Assembly (NCBI GenBank): GCA_025716855.1
Contig: JAIXMQ010000036.1
Location: 186,001 to 250,000 of the forward strand
Length of the DNA: 64,000 bases
Reading direction: 5' to 3'
Origin: Pilaira anomala
Taxonomy: Eukaryota; Mucoromycota; Mucoromycetes; Mucorales; Mucoraceae
The notes beneath the pieces were generated by a model that did no database searches, had not been told where the DNA came from, and saw only the letters and a program-made list of their open reading frames with translations. Below are positions 1-11,894 of this stretch, piece after piece. The position numbers were made by a program, and so were the translations under genes. Every line of letters begins with the position of its first letter. Within the stretch, counting starts at the first letter, position 1.

Positions 1-33
1 TTTTTAAAAAAAAAAAAAACTTAAATTATCACT

Positions 34-1803
34 ATGCCAACAATTATACCCAATTTATTGGAAGGAAAGATATTGACGGGAGTTTTACCACCAGAAAAGC
101 AGCCTCCACTAGAATCGTTTTTACCAGTACATAAACAACATCATGAATTATTAGATATTGAAGCTTGTATTGATGATCCCTCCTTAGCTCCCCTTGGATT
201 TCATGTAAAACAACATAAAAAATCTAGACGAAATAAACCTACAGTCTCTAGTGGCCAAGTCCATATTCAAACTAAAGAAGCTTCATCTTCCTCATGTGTC
301 AATGGGGCTGTCATGTTACGTAGAAGAGGATTAGATGGAACACAATTAGCTAACGAGTTGGGGGCTTTTTTACTTCCTTCTTATTTAAAGTCTAATTATT
401 CTCACTTGGTTGAATTAGATATCTCTCGTAATCGTCTTAGTTTTTTGCCTACACAAATTCAACAATTGAAGAATTTACGTCATTTAAATATGACCAGTAA
501 TGAATTCAAGGAGATACCTAAAGAAATTTATCAGTTAAAACAATTACAAGTACTTTCTATCTCACAGAATCAAATTAGTGAAATACCAGAGGAGATGCCT
601 GTGATGTTACCCAATTTGGTCACTTTACGTGTAGCAGCAAATGTCATTCATAGTTTGCCTACTTGTTTGCACCTCTGGACAAAGATGAGACATTTACAGT
701 TAGGTTCAGTCTATGGAGGTAATCAACTTGTCAGCTTACCAGATACTATATCAGATATGGCAGTATTAGAAGAGCTCGATTTATCTTATAACAGACTTCG
801 TACTTTACCCAACGACATGGCGATCCCAACCCTCATCTCACTTAATGTATCACACAACCAATTAGACTTTATACCAAAATCAATTGCAGACTGTCAGCTG
901 TTAAAAACCTTAAACTTGTCTAAAAACCATCTTACAACTTTACCAGCGGATTTAGTGAATTTAAGAAAATTGGAATTATTTGATATAAGTGAAAATTTAC
1001 TTTGTATAATGCCAGCCGAGATTTTAGAGAGAATGCAATCGGCGGCTTTATTGATTACGGGTAATCCGCTCACACGGCCAGGGAACTGTGATCAAAGACA
1101 GGATGCGTATGCTCGTATTCTTCAACAGATGACTCAACGTGGAGTAACGAGATCGTCACCTGTAGTTTCTCGTGACCAGTGTGGACCTAGAGGCATGGGA
1201 TGTTTACAACCTTCTTCTTCTTCGTCTTCTAGTTCATCTTTAGGACCATTACCATCTCCACCAGCCGCAGTATCATCAGCAGCAGCAGTAAATCAACATG
1301 ATGAAGACGCTTCTATAGATCAAGAACTCTCTTTCCATGCACAGCAACTCAATATTGATGGCTCGAGACCCAACTCACCTCCTCCATCTACCGCAAATGC
1401 CAACCTGATAAGTACATTCCGATCCAAGATTGTACAAGATTCCACTGCTTCTTCCTCACAATTTGTCTTAGTGGATTTCCCACGTCAATTACCTCTACCT
1501 ACCGAAACTAAACTTGTGCATTCACTCAAGGAGATTGCAACACGCGTGATATTAAAGAAAAATGTATCAGTGCCATTAGATATTTTACCGCCACATTTAG
1601 AGGTGGATATTGTAGGAAATAAGTGGAGAGCTTGTTCATTCTGTCAGGGGCCGTTTGTGCATGAGTGGGTTACATCTGTGCAAGTGAAGAGCTTTGGTGG
1701 ACATCCTGCAGTAGTAAGAAGAGTCAGGTTTTGTTCTACAAAGTGTTGGACACAGTGTTTGCCAAAGGAACATTCAAAGTCTGTTATTTGCGTACACAAG
1801 TAA
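34..1803 (+). CDS. Leucine-rich repeat protein with C-terminal Cys motif
   Basis: Single-exon gene of 589 residues; the start is the first ATG after an A-rich leader and no upstream in-frame extension is visible in the window. Residues about 118-345 hold roughly ten short LRRs of the LxxLxLxxNxLxxLPxxI type, the plain SDS22/Shoc2-like form used for protein-protein contacts. A Ser/Ala/Pro-rich linker follows, including a nine-Ser run near residue 393. The C-terminus (about 530-575) has a CxxC pair (ACSFC) and a later CSTKC, spaced about 30 residues apart, which could bind zinc. No kinase, F-box, signal peptide or membrane segment is seen. Family knowledge suggests a cytosolic scaffold; the specific partner is unknown. 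An AATAAA-like signal lies about 70 bases after the stop. Confidence 0.85.
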   Translation: MPTIIPNLLEGKILTGVLPPEKQPPLESFLPVHKQHHELLDIEACIDDPSLAPLGFHVKQHKKSRRNKPTVSSGQVHIQTKEASSSSCVNGAVMLRRRGLDGTQLANELGAFLLPSYLKSNYSHLVELDISRNRLSFLPTQIQQLKNLRHLNMTSNEFKEIPKEIYQLKQLQVLSISQNQISEIPEEMPVMLPNLVTLRVAANVIHSLPTCLHLWTKMRHLQLGSVYGGNQLVSLPDTISDMAVLEELDLSYNRLRTLPNDMAIPTLISLNVSHNQLDFIPKSIADCQLLKTLNLSKNHLTTLPADLVNLRKLELFDISENLLCIMPAEILERMQSAALLITGNPLTRPGNCDQRQDAYARILQQMTQRGVTRSSPVVSRDQCGPRGMGCLQPSSSSSSSSSLGPLPSPPAAVSSAAAVNQHDEDASIDQELSFHAQQLNIDGSRPNSPPPSTANANLISTFRSKIVQDSTASSSQFVLVDFPRQLPLPTETKLVHSLKEIATRVILKKNVSVPLDILPPHLEVDIVGNKWRACSFCQGPFVHEWVTSVQVKSFGGHPAVVRRVRFCSTKCWTQCLPKEHSKSVICVHK

Positions 1804-2083
1804 AGGAAAGAGTTTGTATCTCTCTTTCTTTTTTATCTATTTATTTATTTCTCTTCTATTATACCCTTTTTCACAATAAAAGTCTTCTTTCAATACATAC
1901 ATATTCATGTTCTTTTTTTTTCTACATATCATGTTCCTCAAGTAGTCGGAGCACTCTTATTAAACCAAGTCACGACTCACTTCTCCTTCCTCCCCAGCAA
2001 GCCCCGCCCTGCCCTTGCTAATTTGAAAGAAGGAATTTTTTTTTTTTTTTTTTGGTCTTCTTGTCAAAAAAACACTATTTAAA

Positions 2084-2876
2084 ATGCATCGTTTCAAGTC
2101 AAAGGGCATCAGTTCTCGTGTAGTTGCTAAACCTCAATGGATCAACCCTAAAGATAAAATTGTTCATTGGAATATTGTTACCGGTGACAAGGTAATAAAA
2201 TAAAAAGACGATACTATTTTATTCGTAATTTTTTTTTGACAAGTACATACATAGGTTGCTATTATTGCTGGTAAAGATAAAGATACCATTGGTGAAATTA
2301 AGTCTGTCGATCGTCAAACAAATACAGTTATTGTTGAAGGAAAGAAGTTGGTAAAGTGATTTTTTTTTTAAAAAGACGAATACGTGGACTAGAAAATTAA
2401 ACAATTATATACATATATATAAAAATAGGCCAAGAAACATGTTCCTATGCAGCCTGGTGCACCTGAAGGTATTATGAGAAAAGAATTACCTATTCATTAT
2501 TCCAACGTTATGTTACTTCACCCCGACACACAGTAAGTTTAGAATAATATACAAAAGGTGTGAATGAAACTAAATTTGTATACTTTTTGATAGAATGCCA
2601 GTACGTATCGATCGTCGTCAGGCAACCAAGACTTTAGAAGATGGTCGCATAGTTACACGTTGGTCACGATTTGTAAAGGGAAGTGATATTGAGATCCCTA
2701 AACCTCTTAGAAAATACAATGATCAAAGTGGAGAAGAAGTCTTTACGACAAGTGCTGAGGAAGTGACAAAGGTCACATATGTACCAGATTTGACACAACC
2801 TCCTTTCCCTACTGATCTTGTGAAAGAATTAAGAAATCCTTACAAGAAGAGACCTGCCATGGTGATTGATGCCTAA
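2084..2876 (+). CDS. MRPL40: Mitochondrial large-subunit ribosomal protein uL24m
   Basis: Four exons (2084-2191, 2255-2350, 2429-2532, 2594-2876) join in frame to a 196-residue protein. The KOW motif lies at about residues 33-60 (GDKVAIIAGKDKDTIGEI), followed by a Gly-Lys turn and the basic stretch AKKHVPMQPG typical of uL24. The KOW fold binds 23S-type rRNA early in large-subunit assembly. The long C-terminal extension and the N-terminal basic start (MHRFKSKGISSR) fit the mitochondrial form (yeast Mrpl40) rather than cytosolic L26. The last exon alone looks like an independent 93-residue frame, but the spliced reading frame is continuous and conserved. The gene converges on the F-box gene, with 139 bases between stops. 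Confidence 0.9.
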
Positions 2877-3015
2877 AGTTTAGAAACGGAATTTTGTACA
2901 GTTTATTAAAATAAAAAAAAAATGGAAAGAAAAAAAGAGAGAATTGTACAGTTTTTTTTATTTATTTACTTATTTAAAAGGTAGAGAGAGAGAGAGAAAG
3001 AGAGAGAGAGAGGAT

Positions 3016-4731
3016 TCAAATCCTACAGCCGTTAAATATGAATTGATCAACAGAACCACATAAGACAGAAAGCTCTTGTTGTTCAATAGATAAACGCTGA
3101 AGTCGAGTTTGAAATGTATTTGGGTCTTGAAAAGTACGATAATACCTTGCTATTTCTTTTGTTTTTCTCTTTGATTTTCTATTTAATTCCAGTTTTTGGA
3201 ATTGAATTAGTTTTAAATAAGTCACGATTTTAGTCTGTAGTAAGAGTTCAGAGATCACGATATATTTAAAATTAGAGTTCAACATGTTGAGTTCGATAAG
3301 TCCCGTGCATCGCCTCATGAATAAACCGTGCATTTGGTGGCACCGCATTGAAATGTATGGAAATACGTTGCTGTCAATGATACAGACACCGTTAAGTCGG
3401 AATGTTTTGAGTGGATGTTGTTGGTGTTTGCTGTTGTGCAAGTTGGTAACACTAACTGAACCCCAATTCAATTCAAGATGATTTAAATGTGAACAACTAT
3501 CCAAGATTGTGTCAATAGCATATGTTTGAGTGTCTCGTTGTAAACAAGAGAGTTCTAGCTGTAAAAGTGATTTAAATCCAGATAATTCCATCTTGTCAGA
3601 ACTCCAAATGGGTACAACTAGTTTTTTGATATTATGAGCGAATCTTGATTCCATAAGCCAGTTTAAAGCGGATACGCTTGTGTTGATATCGTGTCCCCAT
3701 ACACCTGTATTTAATGTCTCAATAACCAAACTTCCTGTAGATATCAATGTCTTTTGGTCCATAAAATCTTTTGCCATACTTGGATGAATATCTAGTACTT
3801 TGAGATGATTTAGTTTCTGAAACCATTGTGTCAAACCTGTCTTTTGGGGATGACGCGATGTGAGTTTAATTTTTAAATGAGTTAAAAGAGGATAAGCTAA
3901 ACTAAAGTAACATGACCAAGTCTCTAGACAATCAACGGATGCAAGCAATTGGAATTTTCTCATCAAGTTTTGTTCCTGTGTTTTCAGTTGTTCTTGTCCT
4001 GCGCCATTTGAAGTGATAGTAAGATGAATTGCATCAGATATATTCAATTTTTTGAGTTTGGGTAAATTTAAATGAAGTTGTATCATATCATTGATTGTAA
4101 AATGCATGATATGTTCAGTATCCCACATACCATCTCCATCAAGAATGAATTCGGTTAATTGTGGTATTTTTTTCAATGAATCTAAAAATAAAGCTTGTTG
4201 ATGTAACTTAAATATATCACTACCTCTTAAATGAAGTTTTTGAATCATATTCTGTCCTTCTAATAAACAAAGCTGTCTTGGATGATCGAGAGCAGGTAAA
4301 CTACTGACAGTAGAAGGAAAGACGAGTTGAGCCGTGTTGATAAAATGCCATAGACGATGGTCGAAATCGAAAGATTGTAAAAGAGGTGAATATTGAATTA
4401 GGTTGGTGAGTTCGTGAAAGGTCACGCCGACTTGAATGGGTGATAATGGAATTGCACCTGTAATACAGTCTTCTGTTTTAAAATTAATTAAATCTGTTGT
4501 TTCTGAATTGATATGTAAGGTACGGATCCATTGTCCGTGGTAAGGTAAAGTGTTATTACTGGAAAGAAGAAATTTTTTAAGTTGTGAACGAGTGGTGAGA
4601 TGTATATGACGGTAAAGTGATCGACAGAAAGGTAAGTACCATGCTTTACAAATTGTTAAGCCAGTATATTGATCTCTTGTAGATACAAATGATGCAATTA
4701 TTTCTAATATCTCGTAAGGAAAGCTATTCAT
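3016..4731 (-). CDS. F-box-like protein with LRR-like body
   Basis: Single-exon gene of 571 residues. I chose the ATG at 4731 because the frame upstream (to 4791) is only low-complexity Leu/Phe from a T-rich leader. The N-terminus MNSFPYEILEIIASFV followed by C-x-A-W and L-Y-R at about residues 3-45 is the F-box pattern that docks on Skp1 in SCF ubiquitin ligases. The rest is rich in irregular Leu-containing segments (LKKLNIS, LKVLDIHP, LLQLELS, LNHLELNW) resembling degenerate LRRs, the usual substrate-binding module. Such F-box/LRR proteins are abundant and fast-evolving in Mucoromycota. The substrate cannot be inferred. It lies in tandem behind the kinesin gene, 129 bases downstream of that gene's stop. 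Confidence 0.75.
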   Translation of the reverse strand: MNSFPYEILEIIASFVSTRDQYTGLTICKAWYLPFCRSLYRHIHLTTRSQLKKFLLSSNNTLPYHGQWIRTLHINSETTDLINFKTEDCITGAIPLSPIQVGVTFHELTNLIQYSPLLQSFDFDHRLWHFINTAQLVFPSTVSSLPALDHPRQLCLLEGQNMIQKLHLRGSDIFKLHQQALFLDSLKKIPQLTEFILDGDGMWDTEHIMHFTINDMIQLHLNLPKLKKLNISDAIHLTITSNGAGQEQLKTQEQNLMRKFQLLASVDCLETWSCYFSLAYPLLTHLKIKLTSRHPQKTGLTQWFQKLNHLKVLDIHPSMAKDFMDQKTLISTGSLVIETLNTGVWGHDINTSVSALNWLMESRFAHNIKKLVVPIWSSDKMELSGFKSLLQLELSCLQRDTQTYAIDTILDSCSHLNHLELNWGSVSVTNLHNSKHQQHPLKTFRLNGVCIIDSNVFPYISMRCHQMHGLFMRRCTGLIELNMLNSNFKYIVISELLLQTKIVTYLKLIQFQKLELNRKSKRKTKEIARYYRTFQDPNTFQTRLQRLSIEQQELSVLCGSVDQFIFNGCRI

Positions 4732-4860
4732 TTTTTTATTTATTAAAAAAAAAAGATATAATAAGAGAAAAAGAGAAAGAAATAAAAACAAAAAAAAAAA
4801 AAAAAACGAATTATTTATAGAGTAAAAAGAGAGATGTAGATTTTTTTTAAGGTTTTTTTT

Positions 4861-7466
4861 TTATAATTCTTGTTCATCTACTAATTCTTTCTTGATTCGG
4901 TTTTTTAAGTTTTCGATAAAACAAACTTTACGATGTAATAAATCCTCTAAAGTTTGTTTATATTTGGTATATTTGTATTGAATCATATCCAGATTTGCAT
5001 TTTCTAAATCTAGACTAAAGTCTTCAATCAATTTCTTGGCTTCTTTTAATTGTAGTTCGTTTCCGTGTACTTCCACTTGATGCCAATGAAGAAATTCTCG
5101 AATATGGTTTTTATCTAATTTTTCATGCCCATCTTCTTCTGCGTGTACTTCGCGTACTGAATGTATTGGTTGTGCTGCTGGTGCTACGTGTGCTTCTAAT
5201 ACTGTGGGTGCTGATGGTTGTGGTTTTGGTGGTGGTGGTGGTGGTGATGGTGGTGGTGACGGTGATGGTTCACTATCAATATTGCTTGATAATCTAGGAT
5301 CTGATTCACCCCTCAACTCCTTCACCCTACATGATAAATAAATCATATAAGCCTATCTAAATCCCGAATCCTGGCACATGTTTAATTTCTTTTTTTTTAC
5401 CTGTCAGCATATCGAAGTGTATTTAATGTATGATCACTATTTGAATTATTTGGAGAAATTGTAGCGATCATACAAGTCATTGAATTTCCAACAAAACTAT
5501 CTTTCAAGACCATTGTTAACTTTGAACCACGAAAGGGAGCATGTTTTTTATCTTTATCCAAAGCTCTTATACATTCTTTTAAAGCCAATAAACTACGATT
5601 GATTTCAGCGCCCTCTAACCTTAATTTGATATCAGTACTTCCTCGATCCGTTCCTCTTTCACTACCAGCTAAATCAATAAAATTTAGTTTGCCATGCATT
5701 GTTTCGTCTGGTTTCTTTAATAGGATTTGAAGGATTGCATGTGATCGTGATGAAGTATCATTGGTCTTGGTTTTACTTGTTGTACGTTCTCTGTTACCGA
5801 AATCAAATGCTTGCATCATGGTAGTAACGGAATGAATACGGTGTTCTTTTAAACCAGAGATATGGACGTTTCCTTTACCATCTTCTCGTGGGATAAGGGC
5901 GCGTCTTTTATTTAACAAGTCAAAGAGTTGACCTTGGTATATCTCGTAGTATCCTACCCAAGCTTCAAGTTTATTGTACTCGGGTGTGTTTAGTAATCGG
6001 AAAATATCAGAAGTTGCTTGTACGTAAAGACCATGTTTGGAATCCAACATAGTGTATGTCTTTCCGGATCCAGTTTGACCACTAAAAAAAAAAAGAGAAC
6101 AATCGTTAGAAGGCGTTGTTCTTTGGTACTAAGTCATGTTATGAGTAATTTACTATGCGAAACAAGTTGCTTTTCCTCCTTGGAACATGTGATCTATTAA
6201 TGGTTTTGTAGTCTTTTGATAAATCTAATATAAAAGTCGTCAATAAAGTATTTTATCGCTGCTTTTTTTTCCTTATTATTATAACGTACTGTTCTGTTTG
6301 ATGTAGAAGCATCGAACACCTGATCAAATGTAAATGAGTGTTGATCTGTATATTTTGTCAAATCCACTTTTTGTCTAACGAATAAATAAGTTAATTCAAG
6401 ACACACACACTTTCAATTGATATTCTAATTACTTTGGCGCATGTATTTCAATAGATCTTGTACCAGATAATGGAGCAATATCAAGTTCATTAATTGCAAT
6501 CTCTCGTTTACTCAAAGGTCGTTTACGTACACATACTTTAATCTTTTGCTCCTGTATTGACCGTGTACCTGGTTCAGAACGTGCAAGATGATTATTATCA
6601 ACAGGACTTCTTTTAAATAATAAACTATTTCGGGTACGGTTTATAGAAGATGGTGTCTTTTTCATGACTGTACTTGGTGGAATTCTATGTTGTGGTGAAG
6701 GCTTTGTATAAGAACGAGGAGAAGTACTCATTCGACCAGGTGATACCATACTCATACGATGGTTAGGAGATACTGCGCTCATACGATGGCCAGGTGAATT
6801 CATGCTTTTACGGCCGGGAGAAACTGGATATGCACGGTTCGTTTGTGGTGGTGTACGTTGAGTAGGTATGATTGTGTCCACAGGATAGCGGGGAGAGGTT
6901 GTTGTACGATTTCCAGGAGATAGGGTACTCATACGGTGGCTAGCTGATGTTAGGCTTTTACGGCCAGGAGAGGTTGTATATGTACGGTTTGTATGAGGTG
7001 GAGTACGTTGATTAGGTATGATTGTATTATTGTCGCTGCGAGGTAAAGTTGTTGTTGCTAATGTTGTGGTGGTACGAGTTCCAGGTGATATCATGCTTTT
7101 ACGTCCAGGTGTAATAGTGTTCATACGTTCAGGCGTAATAGTGTTCATACGCCCAGGCGAAATAGTGCTCATACGTCCAGGCGTAATAGTGTTCATACGT
7201 CCAGGAGAGAGAGCACTTAAAGGTCTAGGTGAAACAGGGTTCATACGATTCGTATGAGGTGATGTACGTTTAAGTGATATAGCTGTATTATTAGGTACAC
7301 GAGAAGAAACTGTGGTTGGGCTAGATCTCTGTGCTAACTTTGGTTTTTTAGATGCCAAGAATTCATCGAATGATAGCTTCTCGGGAGATTTACGTTTGGG
7401 TTGATTGAGGTAAGTTATGTTTGGGTTCTTTTGATAAGGTACTCTATGTCTTTGTGGAGAATACAT
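4861..7466 (-). CDS. Kinesin-13 family microtubule motor/depolymerase
   Basis: Five exons on the minus strand (7466-6433, 6374-6290, 6224-6154, 6081-5401, 5326-4861) give 778 residues. The motor spans about 309-624 and starts with IKVCVRKRPLSKRE, the kinesin-13 signature. It contains KVDLTKY, the P-loop GQTGSGKT (about 398), switch I NDTSSRSHAI, switch II DLAGSERGTD and HAPFRGSKLTMVLKDSF. Kinesin-13 proteins remove tubulin from microtubule ends rather than walking. The N-terminal 300 residues are basic and Ser/Thr-Pro-rich, with near-tandem PGRM-type repeats around residues 70-130. The tail has a proline run and a helical, coiled-coil-like end. Exon 3 (71 bases) is too short to appear as an open frame but restores the conserved motor sequence exactly. 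Confidence 0.92.
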
Positions 7467-7514
7467 TTTTTATTTGCTGTGCTAAATAAGTAAAAAGAGA
7501 ACGAAGCAATTCTG

Positions 7515-7555
<41 letters not shown>

Positions 7556-9903
7556 AAAAAAAAATAATAAATAAAGTCACGGATAGTTGATTGTAATCAA
7601 TATTGATGAAGTTGAAAATATACCGAATTCGTTCGTAAACATAAAACAATCGTCATTGTAATATCAACTCTCTTTTTTTTTTCTAAAAAAAAAGTCGATA
7701 CTTATAATCATTCTTCAAGTTAGAATCGAAAAATAATAACCACATTCTATATTAATATATGTTTGTTTTTTTGGGTAAAATAAGATTTGGGAAATTTTAA
7801 TTCAAAGTGTACAGAGACGTTCGGTGCAAGTGTACACAGTACCTCGAAAAGGTGACACAGAAAGGGACGAGTATTTATGCAAAAGGAAAATATATTTCGT
7901 TACCATAAATGTGGGAGCCATACCCTTGGTACTGGGTTATACATATAGGTAAAAAATTTAATGCAAGTATATAATAAGGCGCGTAATTGTTCGGTAATGC
8001 ATTCATTTGTCTCAATGGTAATGATTATATATTAAAAGCTTGTAGTAAACCAACTTTGTATGATATCTATACAGCCAAAGAAACCGTTTGTATGTACTGT
8101 TCCTGAATGAATAATTAACGACATTTTTATAAAAAAGAATATCTAAAACTTTTTCGCTTTCGACAAATATAATTGAATGAATTCAGTGCATTCTAAAAGG
8201 TACATAAATATTCATACAAATTATATAATACGATAAAGTATTGAGCGAGTATCTTTTACAAAAAATAATGTAGTCGGATAGTTTTTTTTTTTTGATAAAA
8301 AAAAGTTTTTAAAAATATATATATATTTTAGTCAAGGGAGACAATTTGATTGGCTGAACAAAAAATCTCCAGAAGCAAAAAAAAAATGAAAAAGTGGATT
8401 CGATTTTTTTTAGGTCAAAGTAAACTCCCTTAATATTAACTATTTTATTATGTAATAGTATATCCAACCGATGCAGAATTTGAAGGCGCATTTTTCTAAA
8501 CATTTAAATTTAAATTTTAATATGTAAAAATTATACTTGCTCTAACAAAAACTGTAATTACGTTTTCCTGCAATAAATCGTAATTTTTATAATTATTTTG
8601 CTTTGATTTTTACACCATTAGAAAGAGCTCAAAATTTTGTACTTAACTTGACTAAAAACCTATGGTCTAAAACCTTTGTAATGTCAAGATATATCTAGTT
8701 TTTTAATTTTTGAAAAAATCCAAAGGGGGTCAACAGGCATTTTTTTCGATCTGGGTTTAAAATATCCTTGGGTTTTAATTGGCTAAAACGAGTTTTATGC
8801 ACTACATTTTTTTAAAAAAAATTATGCTTTTCGATTCATGCAGTGTCTTTTTGACTTGAATTATAAGACCTTCGTTACTTTACAGTACGTTTCCATGAAA
8901 GATAGACCCTTAATAAACTTATATACTAAATACACTATGCTCATTTTAATATATATCAATGATAATAGTTACTTTTTCTTTATGAAAAAAAAAATTGTTT
9001 TTCGCGTTTGTTTTTCATTTTCCTATTTTAGAACCTGTATATATATATATATAAAAAAAAGAGAATAGTTAATTCTACAAAGCTATGTTGTCGGTTATAT
9101 TTTTCTTATTACATAAGAGTACTGCTGCAATTATGTTTATATACTCTTTACTTGAAAGATATCTTCTTTTTATAAGCATGCAGGATGCTACTATTTTTTT
9201 TTTTACACTGTCAATTATAAAAAACGAGATAGAAAAATTCAATAAAAAAAAAAGGTGACAACTTTTAAGCAATCAACTATCATTGTTTATTCTTAAACTC
9301 AAGAAAAAAAAACTATTAGAAACACAAAAACTATGACTTTTATTTAAAGGACTGTGAACTAAACTTTTTAATGTAAAAGAGTTTATATTTTATATTTTTC
9401 ATTTTCATTTTTTTCATTTTCATTTGATTTTTTTTAAAAAAAAAAAAAGTAACCCTAAAAAGGGGAACCCAAGTCATCACACCCAACCATGTACACCCAC
9501 AATTTACTACAGGACCCGAGGGCCCATCTTCAAAATGTAGAGCCGGGGGACAACTCAAGTTAAAGAAAAAAAAAAAAAAAAGTGAAAGACGAAAAAAAAG
9601 AGGCCTTTATATAGTTTTTTTTGTCCTCCTTTTTTTTGGTCAGCTGAGCAATGAGAAGTCATTTCAACAGAAAGCCACACGACTGTTTTTTTTTTCATGG
9701 AAGGGAAGTCATAGATTCGATTGTGACATTTTTTGTAGATTAGATGCATATAGAAAAAAAAAGAAAGATAAAATTGATATACATTATATCACTGTGTAGA
9801 TACTATAAGTTTCTCAAAAAAAGTTTTTCAATATCGAATGAAATGCTTTACCGTAATATCGCTTATAGATACTATTCGGTAATGCTTCGGCTATCACCTT
9901 TTT

Positions 9904-9936
<33 letters not shown>

Positions 9937-11024
9937 CGCTACTATTGGCTTTGAAAACAAAAGGACAGAACGGTTAGCATTGTAAGTTTTGACGAAGCTG
10001 TTTATCTTCTTCATTTCCCTCATCGTTTACGAGCGGTTCGTGCTGTTTAATCTGCGTGTAATGGCACGTAAAATCATACGGATATCGTAGAGAGAGAGAT
10101 TGGATTGATGGTTTCTAGCTTTTGGTAATCTTTTTAAAAAGAAAATAGCATTATTCATAGTTGTGTTGTTACAGATACTTAACCATCATATTATATCTTT
10201 TTTTTTTTTAACTAACTACCTATTTAAACGTTATGTATGTATATATGTATCTCCCACACACCACACACATAAAAAAAAAAATTACAAAATATTCAAAACA
10301 TGAAAAGAAACTCCTGTGGTTAATCGTAAGAAACATCTACTTGTGGAAAAGCCATAAAATCAAAATAACATCGTTAATGCCCTTTACATATTTTGTTAAA
10401 TAAAGAAACTCTATTTATTTCAAACTTAATCTCTTTGATAAATGTAGTAATATATATACATCTTTTTTTTTAAAAAAGTGATTGTTTCGATAAGTTTTTA
10501 ATTTGACCCTTTTTTGAAAAACGAAAAAAAAAAAAAGTCAGTATCGTTTTTATCTTTTTGTCATGGAATTTAGGACAGTGTAGGATTTAACGGCTATCTG
10601 TATATTTAGGTTTTCCTGATAAACCAATCCGGGAGTAATGCATAAAAAGTTTAGACGTTTTTATCACTATAAATAAAACATGTATCTTTTTTTAAAACAT
10701 TTTTTTTTTTTCTGTATTTTTACTCGAAATATGTAAAATTTTCTGTCCTTTTTTTTTTTTGTTTTGTTTACACTTGCACAGAATAAAATGATGTTGTGTT
10801 TAGTTTACTTCATGTACAACCACCAAAGCACTTTAAGTAGCCGAAACTTTAAACTTCCCTTTTTGCGTGTTTTCTGACGTAATGAGACACATGAAGAGAT
10901 AATTCAATTGGCTATAATTACTTGGTTTAGATTTTTTTTTTTTAAAAAAAATAAAAAATAAAAGTACATTCCTTTTTCCTTTCTTTCTTTACAAGCTATT
11001 AATTTTTTTTTTAAAAAAAAAAAA
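7467..11024. other. Gene-poor AT-rich spacer, 3.6 kb
   Basis: I see no supported gene on either strand. The region holds a 32-base A-run at 7519-7550, many T(n)A(n) blocks (for example near 7675, 9430 and 9905), AT microsatellites and short chance frames. A more GC-rich patch of about 95 bases lies at 9462-9556. The left end contains the promoter of the kinesin gene and the right end that of the arrestin gene, which are divergently transcribed. Confidence 0.6.
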
Positions 11025-11846
11025 ATGGCAGGTAGTCGTCGAGCCACACTCTCATCAGGATCAATTCCTATGCCAGCCCAAACTCATGTACATAATAGTG
11101 CGAGCCCATCGCCTCAACCTGCCCAAAATTTTCTATCTGTCAGTCCACTCACAGCGGATAGGCCTGTAGTACAACCTCAATTATCTTCTAGTGCACCTTC
11201 TTTTGGATCGTTCTTAAACAACCCTAGAACTTCAAATGATCAAACAAGTCAGAACTCAAGTCATACATCAATTCAAAGAGAAAGTATGTCACAAGCACCA
11301 GTGTTGGCTATTGAATTTGATGGTGGTACACATATCATTGTACGTCCTAACCGAGTTATTAGAGGTAAAATTTGAAAAAGGTTTATGTATGTGCTGCAGA
11401 TAGTAATAGTTGGTTTATAGGTAAAGTTATATTGAATCTTTCAGAAAGAATTCACATGACGAGAATTCGAATTAAGGTAAAGAAAGAGAAGAAAAAAAAA
11501 AAAGAAGTGTATTTAATATATTCTCTAAAGTTTCGAGCAGAGGAAATGGCTATGGTCAAGGTAGAAGAAGGAGGTAATGATGCTAAAGGAGAATGGATTC
11601 ATGAGATGATTACAACTTTTTTTGAAACTGAGTGGAAACTACACGGACAAGAAGCTTCGCGTAAGTTGTACAAAAAGAAAAAGGGATTTGTGTAAAATGA
11701 CGTTTTTTTTTAAATCGGGCTTTTACTTTTTTTAGCTTATTCGCAGTGTGCTTGGGATGAAATTGAACCTGGTGTATATGAATATCCATTTGCTTTAAAG
11801 GTAAAGTATATAAGAAGTAAAAACAAAACAATGTATTTTTACTTAT

Positions 11847-11894
<48 letters not shown>

